In this document: piece after piece, positions 55,180 to 64,000 of the stretch
Layout: every line of letters starts with the position of its first letter
How positions within the stretch are numbered: the stretch's first letter is position 1
DNA from: Candidatus Flexifilum affinis
GTDB lineage: Bacteria > Chloroflexota > Anaerolineae > Aggregatilineales > Phototrophicaceae
DNA length: 64,000 nucleotides
NCBI GenBank assembly: GCA_016713325.1
Contig: JADJPJ010000002.1
Coordinates: 682,001-746,000, forward strand
Direction of reading: 5' to 3'
Notes under the pieces: generated by a model
Seen by the model: the letters and a program-made list of their open reading frames with translations, nothing else
Told to the model about the DNA's origin: nothing
Databases searched by the model: none
Position numbers and translations under genes: made by a program

Positions 55180-57846
55180 TTACCCAGTCGTCTTCATGCC
55201 TGCGGCGATACCGTTGATCGTGGCCAGCACGGCGTTGAGCAGCGCTTCCTGCTCGTTCGTCCCCGGCGCCGAGTCGCGCAGGCGGCGGAGCAAACTGGTC
55301 TGGATGTAGTTCAGCGGATCGACGTAGGGGTTGCGCCGTTCGATCGACTTCTTCATCACCGGCGTGTGATCGAGCAGATCTTCCGTGCCCATGATCCGGC
55401 AGATGTGTTGGCGGGCCAGGGAGTGCTCCTCGGTGATGCGCGCGAAAATGCGATCGCGCACCGCCGCATCGCGGACCAGATCGGCATAAAGACGGGCGAT
55501 GTCCATATCGGCCTTGGCGATGTCCAGTTCGACATTTTCCACCAGCGCACGGAAGAAGGTCCAGTCGTGGTACATCTCCTGCAGCAGGGGGGAGCCATCC
55601 TGCTCGCCTCGCAGCTGCTCCAGCGCGCTGCCGATTCCAAACCAGCTCGGAATGATGGCGCGGCTCTGCATCCAGGAGAACATCCAGGGGATGGCGCGGA
55701 TGGACTCGAAGCCGCCGGCGCTGCGTTTGGCCGGTCGGCTGCCGATGGGCAGGCGGGCCAGTTCGTTGATCGGCGTGGCCTGCTGCCAGTAGTCCAGGAA
55801 GCCCGGAGTTTCGTAGACGAAGGCGCGGTAAGCTTCCTCGCTGTACTGCGAAAGCCGCTGCATGGCCTCGCGCCACTCCGGCTTGACCTGCGGCCGGCTG
55901 GGCGCGCCGAGCGCGATCAGGGTGGCGTTCATGACCTGCTGCAAATGGCGGCGGGCGATGGCGGCGTTGGCGTAGCGGTAGGCGATGACTTCGCCCTGCT
56001 CGGTGATCTTGATCGGTCCCTTCAGCGCGCCCGGCGGCTGCGACAGGATCGCCCGATTGGTGGGTCCGCCGCCGCGGCCGATGCTGCCGCCACGGCCGTG
56101 GAACAGTTCGAGGGCGATGCCGTAGCGGTCGCAGGTTTCGGCGAGCGCCTGCTGGGCCTGGTACAGCCCCCAGTTGGAGGCGAAGTAGCCCCCGTCTTTG
56201 TTGCTGTCGCTGTAGCCGAGCATGATCTGCTGGCGTCCGCCGCGGGCTTTCAGATGCGTCTGGTACTGCGGGTTCTCGAAGAGCGCCGACATGATCGCCG
56301 GTGCGCTCTCCAGATCGTCGATCGTCTCGAACAGCGGCACCAGATCGACGGCATCGGCCACGCCGACCTCGCGGGCGAAGAGCAGCAAAGTCAGCACGTC
56401 GCTGGGGGCGGTGCTCATGCTGGCGATCACACTGTCAATCACGACCGTGCCATAGGTGCGGTGCGCCTTGCCGATCATCCGCCAGGTCTGAATGACCCGC
56501 TGCGTAGTTTCGGAAAGCGGGGCTTCGCTCGGGAAGAAGGGCCGCGGGCTGGCGATCTCGGCGGAGAGGATGCGCTGCTTCTCGGCCTCATCCAGATCGG
56601 TATAATGCTCGACCTGCCCGTAGTAGCGCAGCAGTTCGTCCATGGTCGAGCGGTGCAGGCGGGCGTCCTCGCGAATGTCGAGGGGCACCATGTGCAGACC
56701 GAACAGCTTCACTTTGTCCATCAGGCGGCGCAAGGTGCCATCGCCGACGCAGCGCCCACGATTGCCCAGCAGGCTCTTGCGCACGAGTTTCAGGTCGTGC
56801 AGCAGTTCTTCGTGCGTGCGGTATTCGTCGCGCTCCAGCTTGTCCCAGATCAAGGCCATGACCAGCCGGTAAATTTCGTCGGAGTCGCGGTCGGGGAAGC
56901 CGGTTTTCGATACCCAGCGCATCATCTCCTGGGAGACGCCGATCTCGTCGATTGACTGCGTCAGGTGGTCGCGTAGGACGGCAATCTCCTGCTGATAGAT
57001 CTGCCGGGCGGTGGCGCGCATTTTGGCCAGCGTCTCCAGCGTCGCATCGGCGGTCACGTTGGGGTTGCCATCGCGGTCACCGCCGATCCACGAGGCGAAC
57101 TGGAGCACGTTGGGCAGGTCGTCCCAGTCGCCTTCCGGGTAGATCTGCTCCAGCGCGGCGCGCAGATCCTCGTAGAGATCGACCGTCTGCTCCATGATGA
57201 CCGACGTGATGAAGTACAGCCCGAAGTCGACCTCGTCGTCCACCTTCGGCCGCGAGGCGCGGGTGGGACGGGTCTGCCACAATTCCTCGATCTCTTCGCT
57301 GAGAGCGATCTCGATGGCGCGGCGTTCGCGGGCCAGCGTGATCTCCTGCGCGCGGCTGGCCAGCAAATCGGCGATGTGCCGCAGCTTGATCAGGATCTCC
57401 TTGCGCTTCGCCTCGGAGGGATGCGCGGTGATCACGAAGCGCACGCGCAGCCGTTCCAGCACGCCGTGGACCTCGTTGGCCTTCACGCCGGCGGCGCGCA
57501 GGTCGCGGATGGCCGCTTCGATGTTTTCCGACAGCCGGTCCTCCGCCTCACGGGCGCGCAGCACGCGGATGCGCTGCTGGTCCTCGGCGATGTTGATGAG
57601 CTGAAAATAGTTGCTGAAGGCCTTGGTCAGGACGCGCAGCGAGTCGAGCGGCAGGTCGCGAATGGTGGTTTCCAGGGCTGTCGCCGCGGTGTCGTCGTTC
57701 TGCCGGCGCGCCTTGGCCAGCGCGCGCACTTTTTCGACCAGTTCGAACGCTTCGTCGCCGTGCTGGTCGCGAATCACCATGCCGAGCAGATTGCCCAGCA
57801 GACGAATATCCGTGCTCAACGCACTGGCGAGGTCGTTTTCCTGCAT
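55180..57846 (-). CDS. ppc: Phosphoenolpyruvate carboxylase
   Basis: This 888-aa enzyme carboxylates PEP to oxaloacetate, replenishing the TCA cycle. Catalytic motifs are complete: VITAHPSEAKRKEIL with His near 139 (Ser replaces the usual Thr after Pro), WIGGDRDGNPNVT, GYSDSNKDGGYFASNW near 549, and FHGRGGSIGRGGGPTN. The regulatory C-terminus ends IAAGMKTTG instead of the common QNTG, so the feedback-inhibitor site at the terminus may differ. The start ATG 57846 is set by GAGGAAG seven bases upstream; an ATG at 57873 has a poorer site. About 100 bp separates it from guaB downstream. Confidence 0.96.
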   Translation of the reverse strand: MQENDLASALSTDIRLLGNLLGMVIRDQHGDEAFELVEKVRALAKARRQNDDTAATALETTIRDLPLDSLRVLTKAFSNYFQLINIAEDQQRIRVLRAREAEDRLSENIEAAIRDLRAAGVKANEVHGVLERLRVRFVITAHPSEAKRKEILIKLRHIADLLASRAQEITLARERRAIEIALSEEIEELWQTRPTRASRPKVDDEVDFGLYFITSVIMEQTVDLYEDLRAALEQIYPEGDWDDLPNVLQFASWIGGDRDGNPNVTADATLETLAKMRATARQIYQQEIAVLRDHLTQSIDEIGVSQEMMRWVSKTGFPDRDSDEIYRLVMALIWDKLERDEYRTHEELLHDLKLVRKSLLGNRGRCVGDGTLRRLMDKVKLFGLHMVPLDIREDARLHRSTMDELLRYYGQVEHYTDLDEAEKQRILSAEIASPRPFFPSEAPLSETTQRVIQTWRMIGKAHRTYGTVVIDSVIASMSTAPSDVLTLLLFAREVGVADAVDLVPLFETIDDLESAPAIMSALFENPQYQTHLKARGGRQQIMLGYSDSNKDGGYFASNWGLYQAQQALAETCDRYGIALELFHGRGGSIGRGGGPTNRAILSQPPGALKGPIKITEQGEVIAYRYANAAIARRHLQQVMNATLIALGAPSRPQVKPEWREAMQRLSQYSEEAYRAFVYETPGFLDYWQQATPINELARLPIGSRPAKRSAGGFESIRAIPWMFSWMQSRAIIPSWFGIGSALEQLRGEQDGSPLLQEMYHDWTFFRALVENVELDIAKADMDIARLYADLVRDAAVRDRIFARITEEHSLARQHICRIMGTEDLLDHTPVMKKSIERRNPYVDPLNYIQTSLLRRLRDSAPGTNEQEALLNAVLATINGIAAGMKTTG

Positions 57847-58056
57847 CGTTGTCTTCCTCACGGTCTGGATCATGGTGATCTTACCGCAGACGGCGCGAAA
57901 AACGAGTCGCGCGGATGGAGAACTGAGCGGCTCCTGCTTGGCGGTTCTGCACAGCCTGACTGAACCCCTGCGCCCACAATGACGGTAGAATCGTCGTCGA
58001 CCGGTCTGTACAGATCCAGGTCGGAATTCGAGAACTCAACGAAAAGAGGACGTGTG

Positions 58057-59796
58057 ATGAGTCGCCTCGACAGTTTTAGTTCGTACGTGGAAGCCGCCAG
58101 AGTGTCATGGGACTGTCCTGGCGCTGCGGTCGCCGTGGTTCGCGGGGATGACGTGCTGTATCGGGAGGTGTTCGGTCACCAGGATGTCGAAAACCAGATT
58201 CCGGTGACCCAGGATACCCGCTTTGCCATGGCCTCGGTCACCAAATCGTTCATCGCCATGGCCGTCGCGCTCCTGGTGGACGAGGGCAAGCTGGAGTGGG
58301 ACAAGCCGGTTCGCGAATACATGCCAGAGTTCATCCTGGACGATGCCTATGCGACTCAGCACGTCACCATCCGCGACATGCTCTGCCACCGCACCGGCAT
58401 GCCCCGCCATGATTTGTCGGCCTGGCGGCGCGACATCCCCCTGGCCGATTTCGTCAAGGGCATGAAGCACTTCAAGTTCAGCGCTTCGTTCCGCGAGAAG
58501 TTCCAGTACAACAACCTGATGTACTACGCGACTGGCTACCTGATCGAGAAGCTCTCCGGCCAGCCATTTGATCAGTTTGTTCAGCAGCGCATCTTTGGGC
58601 CTCTGGGCATGACGGCCTCCAACTTCCAGCCGGAGCCGCCGCTGCCCGGTCAGGAGACGGCCTGGGGTTACCGCATCGACCGCGACGACGAGGGGCGGCT
58701 GAAGCAGCTTGTTCGCACCGAACACGGCAAGTTCACGCAGTTGTCGCCCGGTGCGGCGGGAGCGCTGTTCTCCACGATGGCGGATCTGACGCAGTGGCTC
58801 AAGGTTCATGTGAACCAGGGGCGCATCGGCGAGACGCAGTTCGTGTCGCCCAACAACCTCCAGCAGATGCATCTGCCGCAGATGGTGATCCCAGGGGGTG
58901 GCATCAGCGAGGCTCTGACGGGCAATACCATCTTCAACTATGGCCTGGGCTGGTTCGTGGAGCCGTATCGCGGCTATACCCTGGTTCACCACGGCGGCAA
59001 CCTGGAAGGTTACAGCCTGATCATCGGCTTTGTCCCGGCAGAGAAGTTGGGTGTGGTCGGCCTGACCAACATTGGCATGATGCCGCTGCGCGACGTGATC
59101 CTCTACGAAGCCATCGATAGGGCGCTCGACTTGCCGGATCGCGACTGGAACGCGCGCTACCATGGCCTGTTCGACCCGATCATCGTCGGCATGGCCAGGG
59201 GCAAACAGACGGCCGCGGCGGAGCGCATTGCGGATGCTTCGCCAACGCATGCCCTCGACGCCTACGTCGGGGTGTATGCCGCCGACGGTTACCCGGATGT
59301 GGCCGTACGACGCGAAGGGGATGGCCTACAGGCCTCGCTGGTCAACAGCATGGATTGGTCGACGCTGCGCCACTACCACTACGATCTGTTCGAGTGGCAC
59401 CACGTCGACTTCGACAACTGGGCGAAGGTGAGCTTCGTCGTCAACGAGAACGGCGAGATCGATGCCGTGTCCGTGCCCATCGAGCCAGAAGTAGACAACG
59501 TGGTCTTCAAGCGCAAGCCGCTGGTTCTACCGCAGGATGTCATTGACGCCCTGATCGGTGTGTATGAGCCGCCGGTCGACGGCATGCTGATCACCGTGAC
59601 GAGCCGCGACGGCAAGGTCTATCTCACGGTTCAGGGGGGAACGCCGGACGAGATCAAGCCGTACAAGCTCGACGAGTCGATTGTGGGTCTGGCCTTGAAG
59701 CGCACCCGCTTCGACTTTGTGCGCGAGCAGAACCAGATCACCTGCCTGGTGATGAAGTCGCCCGGCATGACGCTGGAGGCGCCGCGGAAGGGCTAG
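58057..59796 (+). CDS. Serine beta-lactamase-like hydrolase (class C/EstB fold)
   Basis: This 579-aa protein has a beta-lactamase/D-Ala-D-Ala-peptidase fold in residues 1-~370. Its catalytic motifs are Ser60-x-x-Lys63 (MASVTKSF), Tyr151-Asn-Asn (FQYNNLMYYATG) and the HHGGN box at 311-315. The C-terminal ~200 residues form a beta-rich lipocalin-like extension (VGVYAADGYPDVAVRREGDG), common in DUF3471-type members. No signal peptide is visible, so a cytoplasmic esterase or peptidase is more likely than a periplasmic beta-lactamase. AGAGGA lies seven bases before ATG 58057. The 210 bp upstream contain TAGAAT but no matching -35. Confidence 0.92.
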   Translation: MSRLDSFSSYVEAARVSWDCPGAAVAVVRGDDVLYREVFGHQDVENQIPVTQDTRFAMASVTKSFIAMAVALLVDEGKLEWDKPVREYMPEFILDDAYATQHVTIRDMLCHRTGMPRHDLSAWRRDIPLADFVKGMKHFKFSASFREKFQYNNLMYYATGYLIEKLSGQPFDQFVQQRIFGPLGMTASNFQPEPPLPGQETAWGYRIDRDDEGRLKQLVRTEHGKFTQLSPGAAGALFSTMADLTQWLKVHVNQGRIGETQFVSPNNLQQMHLPQMVIPGGGISEALTGNTIFNYGLGWFVEPYRGYTLVHHGGNLEGYSLIIGFVPAEKLGVVGLTNIGMMPLRDVILYEAIDRALDLPDRDWNARYHGLFDPIIVGMARGKQTAAAERIADASPTHALDAYVGVYAADGYPDVAVRREGDGLQASLVNSMDWSTLRHYHYDLFEWHHVDFDNWAKVSFVVNENGEIDAVSVPIEPEVDNVVFKRKPLVLPQDVIDALIGVYEPPVDGMLITVTSRDGKVYLTVQGGTPDEIKPYKLDESIVGLALKRTRFDFVREQNQITCLVMKSPGMTLEAPRKG

Positions 59797-59912
59797 GACA
59801 GGAATGAGGAATGAGTGATGAGGAAGAGCGGCGCTGCATAGATCCTGGGCTTGCCGTCTGGCTGACAGTCGCACGCAGCACTCAATACTATCTCATCCCT
59901 CACCGCTTCCCT

Positions 59913-60842
59913 TCAGTACAGCGACTCCAGGTCGATCACGCCTTTCTCTTTGGCGCGGCGCATCGACCAGCGGTAGACGAAGGCCGCCGCGACCCACAGC
60001 GCGACCGACATGGCCAGCAGCACCAACGCCAGGCTCGTATTGGTCCAGGCGGCGAAGGTCGGGAAGCCGATCATGTTTTCCCCCAGCAGCGCGCGCCGCA
60101 TCGCCTCCAGCCAGTAGGTGGCCGGGAAGATCATGCCGAACTGGCGCAGCAGTGGCGGCAGGATGTCGAGCGGGAAGAGGGCGCCGGTGAACAGATAGAG
60201 CGCGCCGGAAATGAGTTCGCCTGCCTGCCAGGCGTTGCGGCCAAGCTGAAACGAAAACGCCCCGATGATCAGGCCCAGCCCGGACAGCGACGTCAGCCCG
60301 AGGGCGATGCTGACGAGCAGGAAGGGCAGGTCAATCGACGCGAATGAGATCGGGATTCCGAAGAGCAGCGCCCCGAAGACGATGACGATCACGGTCGAGA
60401 TGGTGCCGATGATCAACCGGGCGGCGCCGCGTCCACACAGGTATGCATAGCCGATGAGCGGTGAGGTATAGAGCTGCTTGGCGGTGCGATAGTGTTCGCG
60501 GTCGTCGATCACCGCCCAACTGATGCCCGCCAGAACCCCGCCGACGATGATATAGAGCGCATTGCCCAGGTAGATGTAGGCGAAGATCGGCTCCTCGGTG
60601 GCGCCATCGGTGATCACGCTGTACATCACCACCAGGATCATCACGCTGGCGATCGGCCGGGCAAAGGAGTAGATCGCAAACAGGATCGGGTCGGCCCAAT
60701 TCGATTCGATTTGCCAGCCCAGCCAGGCGCCGAGGATAAACGAACGCAGCGCGTCACTGCGCCCGATGAACGGGATGCTGAGCAGGCGGTCGGCAAAACC
60801 CATGGAGCGGTCTTTAACCGCCGGGGTGATGGACGTGGACAT
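59913..60842 (-). CDS. ABC-2 type transporter permease (second subunit)
   Basis: This 309-aa membrane protein has six hydrophobic helices in the ABC-2 pattern (SVMILVVMYSVITD, NALYIIVGGVLAGISWAVIDDREHYRTAKQLYTSPL coupling helix, LIIGAFSFQLGRNAWQAGELISGALYLFTGALFPLDILP). It is the distal gene of a leftward three-gene exporter operon, 3 nt after the first permease. Such heterodimeric permeases export lipids, polymers or drugs; the substrate is unknown. The 116 bp downstream (59797-59912) contain only short GGAATGA direct repeats. Confidence 0.9.
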   Translation of the reverse strand: MSTSITPAVKDRSMGFADRLLSIPFIGRSDALRSFILGAWLGWQIESNWADPILFAIYSFARPIASVMILVVMYSVITDGATEEPIFAYIYLGNALYIIVGGVLAGISWAVIDDREHYRTAKQLYTSPLIGYAYLCGRGAARLIIGTISTVIVIVFGALLFGIPISFASIDLPFLLVSIALGLTSLSGLGLIIGAFSFQLGRNAWQAGELISGALYLFTGALFPLDILPPLLRQFGMIFPATYWLEAMRRALLGENMIGFPTFAAWTNTSLALVLLAMSVALWVAAAFVYRWSMRRAKEKGVIDLESLY

Positions 60843-60845
60843 GAG

Positions 60846-61700
60846 TTAACGCCTCCGTTCGATCAGCCGGCCTTCGCGCCGCCCGATTTGTTCGAGTTTG
60901 GCCAGCATGAAACGGGCGCCGACCAGAAACAAGACTGACAGCGCGAGCAGGATGGCGGCTTCGACTTCGACTGAAAGAAAACCCAGAGCCTCCCCGGCGA
61001 AGAGAAGCTGACGCATGGCGTCCATCCCCAAGGTGAGCGGGATGAGCGAGGAGAAGGCCGCCACCCAGAAGCCGAGGGCGCGGACCGGAAAGTAAAATCC
61101 GGAGGCGAGATAGATCGGCTCCTGGAGCAGGTTGGCCAGGTGCCACGCCTCGCGCCCCGAGGCCAGAAAGACCGCCGCGAACATCATGCCCATGCCGTAG
61201 AGTGCGACCATGGTCAGCAGGAAGATGACGATCAGCAGAGGGATACTGCTGATGGTATAGCTGACCTGAAAGGCCAGCGAACAGACAACCAGGATGATGG
61301 CCGCGCGCGTCACAGTCATGACGAAACCGCCGACCGCCATGCCGAGCAGGATGGCCATCAGCGAGCCGGGGCTGAGGATGTAGATCTCCAGGTTGCCGCC
61401 TTCCTTGTCCCAGTAGAGCTGGCTGGCCATGGCCCACAGGATGTTCAGCCAGAAGGCCGTCATTGCCCCGCCGAGGACGACAAAGCCGACGTATTCCTGC
61501 GGCGCGCCGACCGCCTGATAGACGAAGACGTAGCCGACCGTCGAAGCCAGCGGCAGGATGGTCTCGAAGAACAGCCAGCTTCGCTCGCGAAGGAGCGATC
61601 CGATGATGCGCGGGTAGGCGCGCCCCCACATGGTCTGCCAGAACAGGGCGGCGCCGGTGGCTTTTCGAGCCAGCGGACGCTCGACGGTGTTGTCGGTCAT
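60846..61700 (-). CDS. ABC-2 type transporter permease (first subunit)
   Basis: This 284-aa membrane protein has about six helices. It opens with a cytosolic WQTMWGRAYPRIIGSLLRERSWLFFETILP amphipathic segment, then VVLGGAMTAFWLNILWAMASQLYWDKEGGNLEIYILSPGSLMAILLG, the coupling region, and ends in basic EQIGRREGRLIERRR. It overlaps the ATPase gene by 4 nt (ATGA) and abuts the second permease, so the three products form one complex. Confidence 0.9.
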   Translation of the reverse strand: MTDNTVERPLARKATGAALFWQTMWGRAYPRIIGSLLRERSWLFFETILPLASTVGYVFVYQAVGAPQEYVGFVVLGGAMTAFWLNILWAMASQLYWDKEGGNLEIYILSPGSLMAILLGMAVGGFVMTVTRAAIILVVCSLAFQVSYTISSIPLLIVIFLLTMVALYGMGMMFAAVFLASGREAWHLANLLQEPIYLASGFYFPVRALGFWVAAFSSLIPLTLGMDAMRQLLFAGEALGFLSVEVEAAILLALSVLFLVGARFMLAKLEQIGRREGRLIERRR

Positions 61701-62734
61701 TCCGGTTTACCTCCGCTGTTCTGGTTGGTATCCTCGTCGAGTCGGCGGCCGACCAGTTGAATGAAGACGTCCTCCAGGGTTGGCTCGCATTTCTCCAGCG
61801 AGAGCAGGCCGGACCCGCGCCCGGCCAGGTGCGACAGCACCTCCGGCAGCGCATCTTCGCCGTGCAGCGAGAGGCGGAGCTGCGTCGAGTCGGTGTGGTC
61901 GGCGATGGTCACGCTGCGCACGCCGGGGACCGCCTCGACGACGTTTTCCGGCGAGGTGGGCTTGCGCAGCGGCTGGATCTTGAGGTCGAAGATAGTGTCC
62001 GCCTGCACGCGGCGCTTGAGGTGCTCGGGCGTATCGCAGATCAGCACCTTGCCCTTGTCGATGATCGCCAGTCGATCGCACAATTCGTCGGCCTCGGCCA
62101 TGTAGTGGGTGGTCAGGAGCAGTGTCCGATCGGGATTCTGCTGCATCCAGTCCTTGACGAAGCCGCGCACGTCGCGCGCTGCCGTCACGTCCAGGCCGAG
62201 GGTGGGCTCGTCGAGGAAGACAACGCTGGGGTCGCTGATGAAGCCGCGGATGAAGTTCATCTTCTGGCGAAGGCCGGTCGAGAGATCGCTGATCTTGGTG
62301 CGGCGGCGGTCGTAAATGCCGACGAGCTGCATCATCTCGGCCAGTCGGCTTCTGATGAACGTATTGTCCAGGCCGTAGAAGCGGGCGAACATCCACAGGT
62401 TCTCTTCGACGGTCAGGAGGCCGAAGCCGCTGGTCTCGCCGCCGCTCACCATGCTGATGCGGCGGCGCACTTCCTGCGTCTGGGTGGCCACGTCCAGGCC
62501 GTCAACCCGGGCCATCCCGCTGCTGGGCAGGAGGAGCGTCGCCAGAATCTTGATCAGGGTTGTCTTTCCGGCGCCATTGGGGCCCAGCAGCCCGAACAAT
62601 TCACCGCGCGGCACGTCGAGCGAGACGCCATCCAGCGCGGTCAGGGACTTGGCATCTTCCTTACGTCGGGTGCCGCGAATCTTGTAGACGCGGCGCAGAT
62701 CGTGGGTTTCAATAGCCAGTGGAGCAGCGGACAT
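61697..62734 (-). CDS. ABC-2 exporter ATP-binding protein (DrrA-like)
   Basis: This 345-aa ATPase has Walker A GLLGPNGAGKTTLIKIL, a Q-loop region around MVSGGETSG, a non-standard signature DLSTGLRQKMNFIRGFI (Ser-Thr-Gly rather than Ser-Gly-Gly), Walker B VVFLDEPTLGLD and switch His in LTTHYMAEADELCDR. The C-terminal ~90 residues resemble the DUF4162-type tail of DrrA/CcmA family exporters (EPTLEDVFIQLVGR). It energises the two permeases downstream. A TTGACG-17-TATGAT promoter lies about 100 bp upstream. Confidence 0.94.
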   Translation of the reverse strand: MSAAPLAIETHDLRRVYKIRGTRRKEDAKSLTALDGVSLDVPRGELFGLLGPNGAGKTTLIKILATLLLPSSGMARVDGLDVATQTQEVRRRISMVSGGETSGFGLLTVEENLWMFARFYGLDNTFIRSRLAEMMQLVGIYDRRRTKISDLSTGLRQKMNFIRGFISDPSVVFLDEPTLGLDVTAARDVRGFVKDWMQQNPDRTLLLTTHYMAEADELCDRLAIIDKGKVLICDTPEHLKRRVQADTIFDLKIQPLRKPTSPENVVEAVPGVRSVTIADHTDSTQLRLSLHGEDALPEVLSHLAGRGSGLLSLEKCEPTLEDVFIQLVGRRLDEDTNQNSGGKPE

Positions 62735-62781
62735 TCGTCTTCTCGCTTCCTGACAGGGATCGTCACTTCTGTAAGAGCAAC

Positions 62782-62805
62782 GCTCAGCACTGAACCATGC
62801 TGAGC
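62782..62805 (-). promoter_or_regulatory. Dyad in the 5' leader of the ABC exporter operon
   Basis: GCTCAGCA and TGCTGAGC form a perfect 8-bp inverted repeat with an 8-nt centre. It lies about 30 bp downstream of the -10 and 48 bp upstream of the ATPase start, suiting an operator or a leader hairpin. Confidence 0.5.
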
Positions 62806-62836
62806 CATTGCGTCATTCTAAGAACTATCGCTGTCC

Positions 62837-62865
62837 ATCATAGAAGATGGCATAGCGCGCGTCAA
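62837..62865 (-). promoter_or_regulatory. Sigma-70-type promoter of the ABC exporter operon
   Basis: Read leftward, TTGACG (62865-62860) and TATGAT (62842-62837) are separated by exactly 17 bp; each differs from consensus at one position. It points toward the ATPase gene, leaving a ~95-nt leader. Confidence 0.75.
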
Positions 62866-62913
62866 GCGGCCGGATGCGCATCCATCCGCCTGGGCCCCAG
62901 CCGTGCGGCAGTT

Positions 62914-64000
62914 GTGGCCCTAAATGCATTCCTGATCATCGTCCTGATGCCGGTGGTTGCTTTGCCGGCAGGGGCACAGGCTAATCAGGAGGGGGCGCCG
63001 GGAATGGACGATCCCTACTTCCCGAACCTGGGGAACGGAGGCTATGACGTCCAGCACTATACCATCGATCTCCGTTTCGATGTCCTGAACAACCAGGTGG
63101 AAGGCTCAACCACCGTCGAGGCACAGGCCCTGCACGATCTCAGCCGTTTCAACCTGGATTTCCAGAAGATCGACGTCGAGGCGGTTCAAGTCGATGATAC
63201 AGACGCCGCGTTCGAGCATATCGGCGGCGAGTTGATCATCACGCCCGCGGCGGTGATCCCTGAGGGCCAGGCATTTGGCGTCGAAGTCGCCTATGGCGGC
63301 AGCCCGTCCTCGTATCCCTTCAAGCAGACCATTGCCGATCTTGGCTGGTATGACCTGGGCGATATGTTGGTTGGCATGGGCGAACCCGCCGGTTCTTCGA
63401 CCTGGTTTCCGGTCAATGAGTATCCGACCGACAAAGCGACCTACACCTTCCGGTTGACCGCGCCGCTGCCGTATATGGCGGTGGCCAACGGTGTTCTGGT
63501 CGAGACGATCGAAGAGGGCGATCTCAGAACGTTCGTGTGGGAGATGCGCCATCCGATGGCCAGCTACCTGGCCGTCGTCGCGGTCGGAGAATTCACTGAA
63601 CTTCCTGACGAGATGGACGATGGGACACCAATCCGCAACTTCGCGCCGCCCGAACTGGCGCGGCGCGCGGAAATGGCCTTTGCCGTGACCGAGCAGGTGA
63701 TCACCTTTTTCGAGAAGACGTTCGGAGAATACCCGTTCGAATCGGTCGGAGGGCTGGTGGTCGACGGCGGCTTCGGTTTCGCCCTGGAGACGCAGGGGAT
63801 GCCCATCTACGACGCGCTGATTATCCGCGCGCCGTTCGAGTTCTCCGAGGAGTTCGTCGCGCATGAGCTATCGCATCAGTGGTTTGGCAACAGCGTCAGC
63901 CCGGCCCAGTGGGACGATATCTGGCTGAATGAGGGCTTCGCGACGTATTCCACATGGTTGTGGCGGGAGCACAGCGGTGAAGCAGGCATCGTTTCCAATC
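62914..64000 (+). CDS. Secreted M1-family metallopeptidase (partial, runs off window)
   Basis: The frame is open to the window end. After a hydrophobic signal-like segment (ALNAFLIIVLMPVVALPAGAQA), the mature part begins with DDPYFPNLGNGGYDVQHYTIDL, the usual first strands of M1 aminopeptidases. The zinc site is complete: HELSH (codons at 63862 and 63874 for the two His) and the third ligand Glu at 63931 in WLNEGFATY. The GxMEN exopeptidase motif is replaced by FALETQG, so substrate handling may differ. The start is unclear: GTG 62914 keeps the signal core but lacks basic residues, which lie just upstream (SRAA); ATG 62947 is an alternative. Extracellular peptide degradation is likely. Confidence 0.9.
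   Translation, partial: MALNAFLIIVLMPVVALPAGAQANQEGAPGMDDPYFPNLGNGGYDVQHYTIDLRFDVLNNQVEGSTTVEAQALHDLSRFNLDFQKIDVEAVQVDDTDAAFEHIGGELIITPAAVIPEGQAFGVEVAYGGSPSSYPFKQTIADLGWYDLGDMLVGMGEPAGSSTWFPVNEYPTDKATYTFRLTAPLPYMAVANGVLVETIEEGDLRTFVWEMRHPMASYLAVVAVGEFTELPDEMDDGTPIRNFAPPELARRAEMAFAVTEQVITFFEKTFGEYPFESVGGLVVDGGFGFALETQGMPIYDALIIRAPFEFSEEFVAHELSHQWFGNSVSPAQWDDIWLNEGFATYSTWLWREHSGEAGIVSN

Noticed and set aside
55171..56955. A 594-residue open frame on the plus strand
   Set aside because: It is antisense to ppc, whose catalytic motifs are complete.
62900..63010. A frameshift between the signal peptide and body of the M1 peptidase
   Set aside because: Re-indexing showed that the hydrophobic segment, AQANQEGAPG and MDDPYFP are in one frame. 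Only the exact start codon is unclear.

Overview
The window is about 64 kb of dense, high-GC bacterial chromosome. I see no tRNA, rRNA, CRISPR array, insertion sequence or phage gene. Gene content fits a free-living member of the Chloroflexota (Anaerolineae-like): a complete complex I operon with oversized membrane subunits, GT39-like mannosyl/arabinosyl-type transferases carrying beta-sandwich tails, FHA and roadblock proteins, and multi-GAF histidine kinases. That placement is inferred from gene style, not from a marker gene.

Layout. 1-12.7 kb: respiratory complex I, nuoF (end only), a 188-aa unknown, nuoG, nuoH, nuoI, then a terminator and a new promoter, then nuoJ, nuoK, nuoL, nuoM, nuoN and a terminator. 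NuoJ carries a ~220-residue DUF4397-like extracytoplasmic insertion and NuoL carries two charged/His-rich insertions. 12.8-17 kb: a DMT exporter, a small membrane protein, a hotdog thioesterase, and a TetR/hydrolase pair with a clear promoter-operator. 17-24.1 kb: sucCD, a frameshifted membrane glycosyltransferase, an FHA protein, a MarR regulator, a macrodomain protein and a YbaK-type deacylase. 24.1-30.3 kb: a probable ltaE-CPBP-pth-mfd operon read leftward. 30.3-36.4 kb: an ABC ATPase, xylulokinase with its LacI regulator, trmD, a roadblock protein and a zinc-ribbon/FHA protein. 36.4-41 kb: a second membrane glycosyltransferase and a secreted protein made of two near-identical 260-residue units.

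41-52 kb is a signalling block and the most unusual part. It holds a soluble histidine kinase with three GAF and three PAS domains, then a threonine-synthase-like PLP enzyme fused to a CheY-like receiver domain, two single-domain response regulators, a GNAT protein, a NarL-type regulator, two trypsin-like proteases without signal peptides, and a receiver-histidine kinase hybrid. The enzyme-receiver fusion beside a kinase suggests phosphorelay control of a metabolic enzyme.

52-64 kb: an aldo/keto reductase and an IMP dehydrogenase, both with broken frames, PEP carboxylase, a serine beta-lactamase-like hydrolase, an ABC-2 exporter (ATPase plus two permeases) with a clean promoter, and the start of a secreted M1 metallopeptidase. 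Three genes contain frame disruptions. Three of the four indels look like loss of one base in a short homopolymer, so consensus error is as likely as real decay.
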